Assembly (NCBI RefSeq): GCF_965363235.1
Contig: NC_134842.1
Span: 37,365,958-37,429,957 of the forward strand
Reading direction: 5' to 3'
DNA from: Mytilus galloprovincialis
Lineage: Eukaryota > Mollusca > Bivalvia > Mytilida > Mytilidae
DNA: 64,000 nt
Position 1 is the stretch's first letter. Each line of letters starts with the position of its first letter. The translations under genes were made by a program, and so were the position numbers. This document shows positions 60,295-64,000 of the stretch, piece by piece. The notes beneath the pieces are model-generated. The model saw only the letters and a list, made by a program, of their open reading frames with translations, had not been told where the DNA came from and ran no database searches.

Positions 60295-60560
60295 TAGGAG
60301 CCTGTATTTCAGTGGTTGTCGTTTGTTTATGTGTTACATATTTGTTTTTCATTCATTTTTTTTTATATAATTAAGGCCGTTAGTTTTCTCGGTTTTACAT
60401 TGTCATATCGGGGACTTTTATAGCTGACTATGCGGTATGGGCTTTGCTCATTGTTGAAGGCCGTACGGTGATCTATAAATGTTAAATTCTGTGTCATTTT
60501 GGTCTCTTGTGGACAGCTGTCTCATTGGCAATCATACCACATCTTCTTTTTAATTATAGA
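60295..60560 (+). repeat. SINE-like mussel repeat, nearly complete
   Basis: TAGGAGCCTGTATTTCAGTG, AAGGCCGTTAGTTTTCTCGG, GGACTTTTATAGCTGACTAT, GGCCGTACGGTGATCTATAA and ATTGGCAATCATACCACATC appear in order. Confidence 0.65.
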
Positions 60561-60621
60561 TCCAACGCTGCAATTTTCACAAAACATATCAAATTTTCCA
60601 CCTTGTCGCACATACATATTG

Positions 60622-60862
60622 ATAAAATCATTACAGCTTATTTCTTATGCATGTGGAGCAAAACTTTGGTTAGCTTGCTTGCTTGTTTGTATATTGTACA
60701 AAATATAAAATATACAAGTTAAACAACATGTATGCCTATATATATTGTTTAAAGATTTCAATCTTATTTTCAAAGCTTGTATAAACAACTATACAAACAA
60801 AGCAAGCAAGCCAACCAAAGTTTTACTTTGAAGGTTTAAGAAATCAGCTGTAATGATTTTAT
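60622..60862. repeat. Fold-back repeat
   Basis: Arms 60622-60705 and 60780-60862 are inverted copies. Matching blocks include AAAATCATTACAGCT and AAAACTTTGGTTAGCTTGCT. The spacer is about 75 bases and no gene was seen. Confidence 0.6.
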
Positions 60863-61609
60863 TCAGTTTGGCAAATGTCCGACCCCTTTAAAAAACGAAC
60901 AAACTGAAACTACAGTTGCTGACTTCACTACCTTAAAAAAAAAGGGAACAGTTTGGAAGTCCCATATACTGAAATGTGACCAACAAAAATACTTATAAAT
61001 TTTGTTAACACTGCCATGTATGTAAATATTTCTTCCCCTTTTTTACGAACACAAAATTCAAGGATCCCACATTTGCCTTTAATTATCTATAAGAACATTG
61101 CTGTACTCTTGAATATCTGTTATCGACGGCTTACTTTACACCAGTAAGTTTGTCTCATGGGTAATTGTGTTTTTTCGCTGTTGTTTCGTTGCTTCTGGTG
61201 GACAAATACATGAAATCTCTGTGCCATCATCAAACATGTTAATGGCTATATATCGGGTAATTCAAACCCTTTTTCTTCACATAGAAACAACTCTTCGTTA
61301 ATCTGAGCATGGAAGTAATACTTTATATCACGAACTATAAATGAGGATACACAAAATGAAAAACTAAGCGGAATTGTGAATCCCGCATTGCACGAAAAAA
61401 TGTGTTGTATCATCAGTAAATAACACGTGTTCTTGGTTGATTGTAAACACGTAGTAGTCCATCATGCATTGGGACTCATTTAGTGGATTGGTCAAAAACC
61501 TAGGTAAAAATAAATTGCGTCAATGTAAATAAACAATTACATGTGCGAGAACATAAGTATGCTAATTTATGCATTTCCATATAAGGTAGTGGTCACGGCA
61601 CCACATAAA

Positions 61610-61747
61610 TGTTGTGTAAAGTAGATAAAATGCGTTGTGTATAGATCGTGTTTATTCTAACGTCTAGCCATTGCTATAAGTAACGTCATAATTACATAAG
61701 TCAAGTAGCAACGTTAACATGTATATATTCGCGCTAAATTCCCGACA
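61610..61747 (-). repeat. Candidate LTR of the BEL/Pao element
   Basis: Read on the minus strand, the segment starts TGTCGGGAATTTAGCGCG, ends TTTACACAACA and has a candidate AATAAA inside. Directly beyond it (61603-61591) lies TGGTGCCGTGACC, the primer-binding motif typical of BEL/Pao elements. No second LTR copy is in the window to confirm the borders. Confidence 0.45.
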
Positions 61748-64000
61748 TTCTCGGGGCCGGCAAAAGTTAAAATATGAAATTATTAATTACTTTAAATGTC
61801 AATCGAATAGATATTTCTGAAAATTAAATAATTAAAATGTCTTTCTAAAACAAATTCAAATAATTCACTTATTAAATTCACTTTTAACGAAGTCTTTCAC
61901 TTTTAACGAATTCTATCACTTTTGGGTAGTCCATTTATTGATGTTCTCTCGAGCTCGGACAGATGCCTCTCGTTTTGGTAGAACTCTTGTCAATCTCTCT
62001 GTTGAAGAATCATCGTTGTTGTCATCTAAGTTGTTAATGTTTGTTCGGATTTCGAGCGGGTACAGTTTTACTATAGGACGCGAAGTACGTCCTGCACTAG
62101 TTCGTATTATAGCTGCTCGTGTAAAACCATCGTTTCCGGTGATCAATTCATCAACAACGGCAATGTTCCATCGGTTTTTCGGTAATTTATCATCTTGGAC
62201 TTGCACTACATCTCCAACTTGTATAGTTTGTAAGTTGTTTCCTGTTTGGCGATGAAACTCTCTAAGAGTCGTTATGTACTCGGATTTCCACCGGTTCCAA
62301 AAATGCTCCATTAAACTTGACTGTTTATTCAAATGTTTATGCAGTTCTTGTTTTCCACTATTCACGGCAATGTATTCAATATTCGGTTGTGGATACGGCG
62401 TTAAAGTTATTCTTCTTCCGTACAGCAAGTGTGACGGAGTTAACGGCTCCTCGTCCTCAATATCCGGTGATACGTAGGTCAATGGTCTATCATTAATGAT
62501 CGCTTCTATTTCTGTCAGAATTGTTTGAAGTGTATCCATGGTAACGTAAGATCTGCCTAATGTTTTCTTCAAACAAGTTTTTGTAATTCCTATAAAGCGT
62601 TCCCACCATCCACCATACCAGGGCGCTCCTTTTGGTATGAATCTCCAAGTTGTTCCATATGTTGACAACGTATCATTTAGCGATGGTGATTGGGTTAATT
62701 TCTTTAATGTTTCCGAGGCGGCTAAATATGTCGAGGCGTTATCCGATATCATGGTGTGTGGTCTAGATTTACGACTAGCGAATCTTCTAAAGGCTTGTAA
62801 AAATGATTTTTCTGATAAGTCCGGTACAACTTCCAGGTGTACGGCTCTCGTTGAAGCACAAGTAAATAGGCATATAAAAACCTTGTGTTCAGTATCATGT
62901 GTATCTCTAATGTACAGCGCTCCGGTAAAGTCTACGCCGGTAATTGTAAAAGGCGGTGCTTCAAGTAATCGAACTTTTGGCAGTGGCGGAGGATCGGGTG
63001 CTGTATATGGTTTACTGTTGATTTTTCGACAAATTACGCAATTTCGCAAAATTCCTCTTACGTATTGGCGAATTCGGGGTATCCAGTAAGTTTGTCGTAT
63101 CTGAGTCACTGTTGATAAAACTCCTGAGTGTTTCATGTACTTGTGTATATCAAGAACAACTAATTTCGTAAAATGATGACTTCTAGGTAATAAATAAGGA
63201 AATTTCGTATTTTCACAAACAGGTGCGTTATGAATTCTCCCTCCACAGCAAATTGCGTGTAAAGTATTTCGTCTGGTTTTGAAGTGGAACTGCAATATCT
63301 GGAACAATCAATGCATTAATGTTTACAATCTCACCTTTGTCAGTTTGTAGTTGAACGGTTGCTGTATCCAAATGGCGTATATTCTTCTCCTTGTCTCCAA
63401 AGGCTGACAGTTCAATTGTGTCCCTTCCGCTTGGTCTTATCTGTAATTTGTCTGCTATGCTCTGAGTGATGAATGAACGTTGGGCACCTTCGTCAAATAA
63501 AATACTAGCTTCTGTGATCTGTTTCCCGTATGATATTGGTGCGATAGCGGTTTTCAATAAAACGCTTGTGTGTTGTGAGGTATACATTACTGCAGTTTCT
63601 GGTTCTTCTGTTTTTACCAAGCTTACAACGGTTGATTTTTCCTTGCTGTCCTGTCCTTTTCCATCTGTAGCTTGTTCCCCGCAAATACTGGTGTGATGTT
63701 TCTTGTTACATTTCTTACATCGGTTACGCGATTTACACTCGGCAACACCGTGGTTTCCTAGACAGTTGAAACATTTTTTCTTTTGCTTTACGATGTTCAG
63801 TCTTTCATTCACGTCAGAAATTATCGTGCAATCTCCCGGAAAATGTATACCAGTGCAGTAGATGCATGGACGTTTTTTGTCATTGAAACGTGGATTGTTT
63901 GTATTGAAATTTCGCTGAGTTTTATTGCGAGCTTCGGTCAGAAATGTAGCGGTAGTATGTAAACCTTCGCGGTCGGTAAATTGTCCCGCTTCAAGAATTC
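61610..64000 (-). mobile_element. BEL/Pao LTR retroelement fossil, running off the window
   Basis: Minus-strand parts recognised are a gag nucleocapsid with zinc knuckles, an aspartic protease region, and an integrase with an HHCC-like zinc-binding region, a catalytic core and a C-terminal DUF5641-like region, which together mark the BEL/Pao family. A TG...CA-bounded candidate LTR lies at 61610-61747. The copy is incomplete in this window and appears broken, with at least one break. Long stretches still read open, so it looks fairly young. Confidence 0.85.

Larger units (their letters stand above)
59347..61609. other. No gene seen
   Basis: It holds a SINE-like copy, a fold-back repeat, and two stretches with CACGTG and TGCATTG motifs (59455-59510; 61425-61475) that could be promoter-like. 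No exon could be supported. Confidence 0.4.

Noticed and set aside
61938-63696. Plus-strand frames of 67-150 codons
   Set aside because: They are antisense shadows of the BEL/Pao coding regions.

Overview
The window looks like nuclear DNA of a bivalve mollusc, most likely a marine mussel (Mytilus-like). The evidence is very AT-rich DNA, short exons in long introns, and several repeat families that I associate with mussel genomes. That assignment rests on recognised repeats and was not checked by a search.

Three host protein genes can be read from splice-consistent exons. (1) A BTB-BACK-PHR protein of 447 residues lies on the minus strand at 5461-7298, in two coding exons. (2) A CENP-Q (kinetochore, CCAN complex) gene lies on the plus strand from 9642. 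Six or seven small exons run to about 24550, and the last part of the protein is not located with certainty. (3) A NIPSNAP gene (mitochondrial NIPSNAP1/2 type) lies on the minus strand. Nine exons run from 52496 down to the stop at 34581, and the first exon is not found. CENP-Q and NIPSNAP converge, and the BTB gene and CENP-Q diverge from a shared 5' region of about 2.3 kb. A degraded THAP-domain first exon lies at 52929-53151.

Most of the rest is repeat. Five families of non-autonomous elements, called here E1 to E5, share one plan: a palindrome at the 5' end, a short family-specific inverted repeat just inside both ends, internal tandem units, and often a GACGGACG or GACGAC run near the 3' end. 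This resembles Helentron-derived HINE or bivalve 'pearl' elements. E1 forms a 3.7 kb tail-to-tail inverted pair at 25469-29159 and hosts a three-level nest at 54188-58305. A 2.17 kb hAT-like element with an 8-bp target duplication (46853-49018) sits in a NIPSNAP intron. There are also TTAA-flanked and TA-flanked MITEs, fold-back elements, a LINE 3' end, SINE-like copies, a 45-bp minisatellite (43996-44862), a 135-bp array (3005-4045), and a broken BEL/Pao retroelement fossil at the right edge.

Region by region: 1-5150 is repeat and unannotated DNA; 5154-7320 is the BTB gene; 9642-24550 is CENP-Q, with insertions in its introns; 25131-32066 is a block of E4 and E1 elements; 34581-52496 is NIPSNAP, with many insertions; 52929-59346 holds the THAP remnant and the nested elements; 61610-64000 is the BEL/Pao fossil. 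No tRNA, rRNA or CRISPR array was seen.
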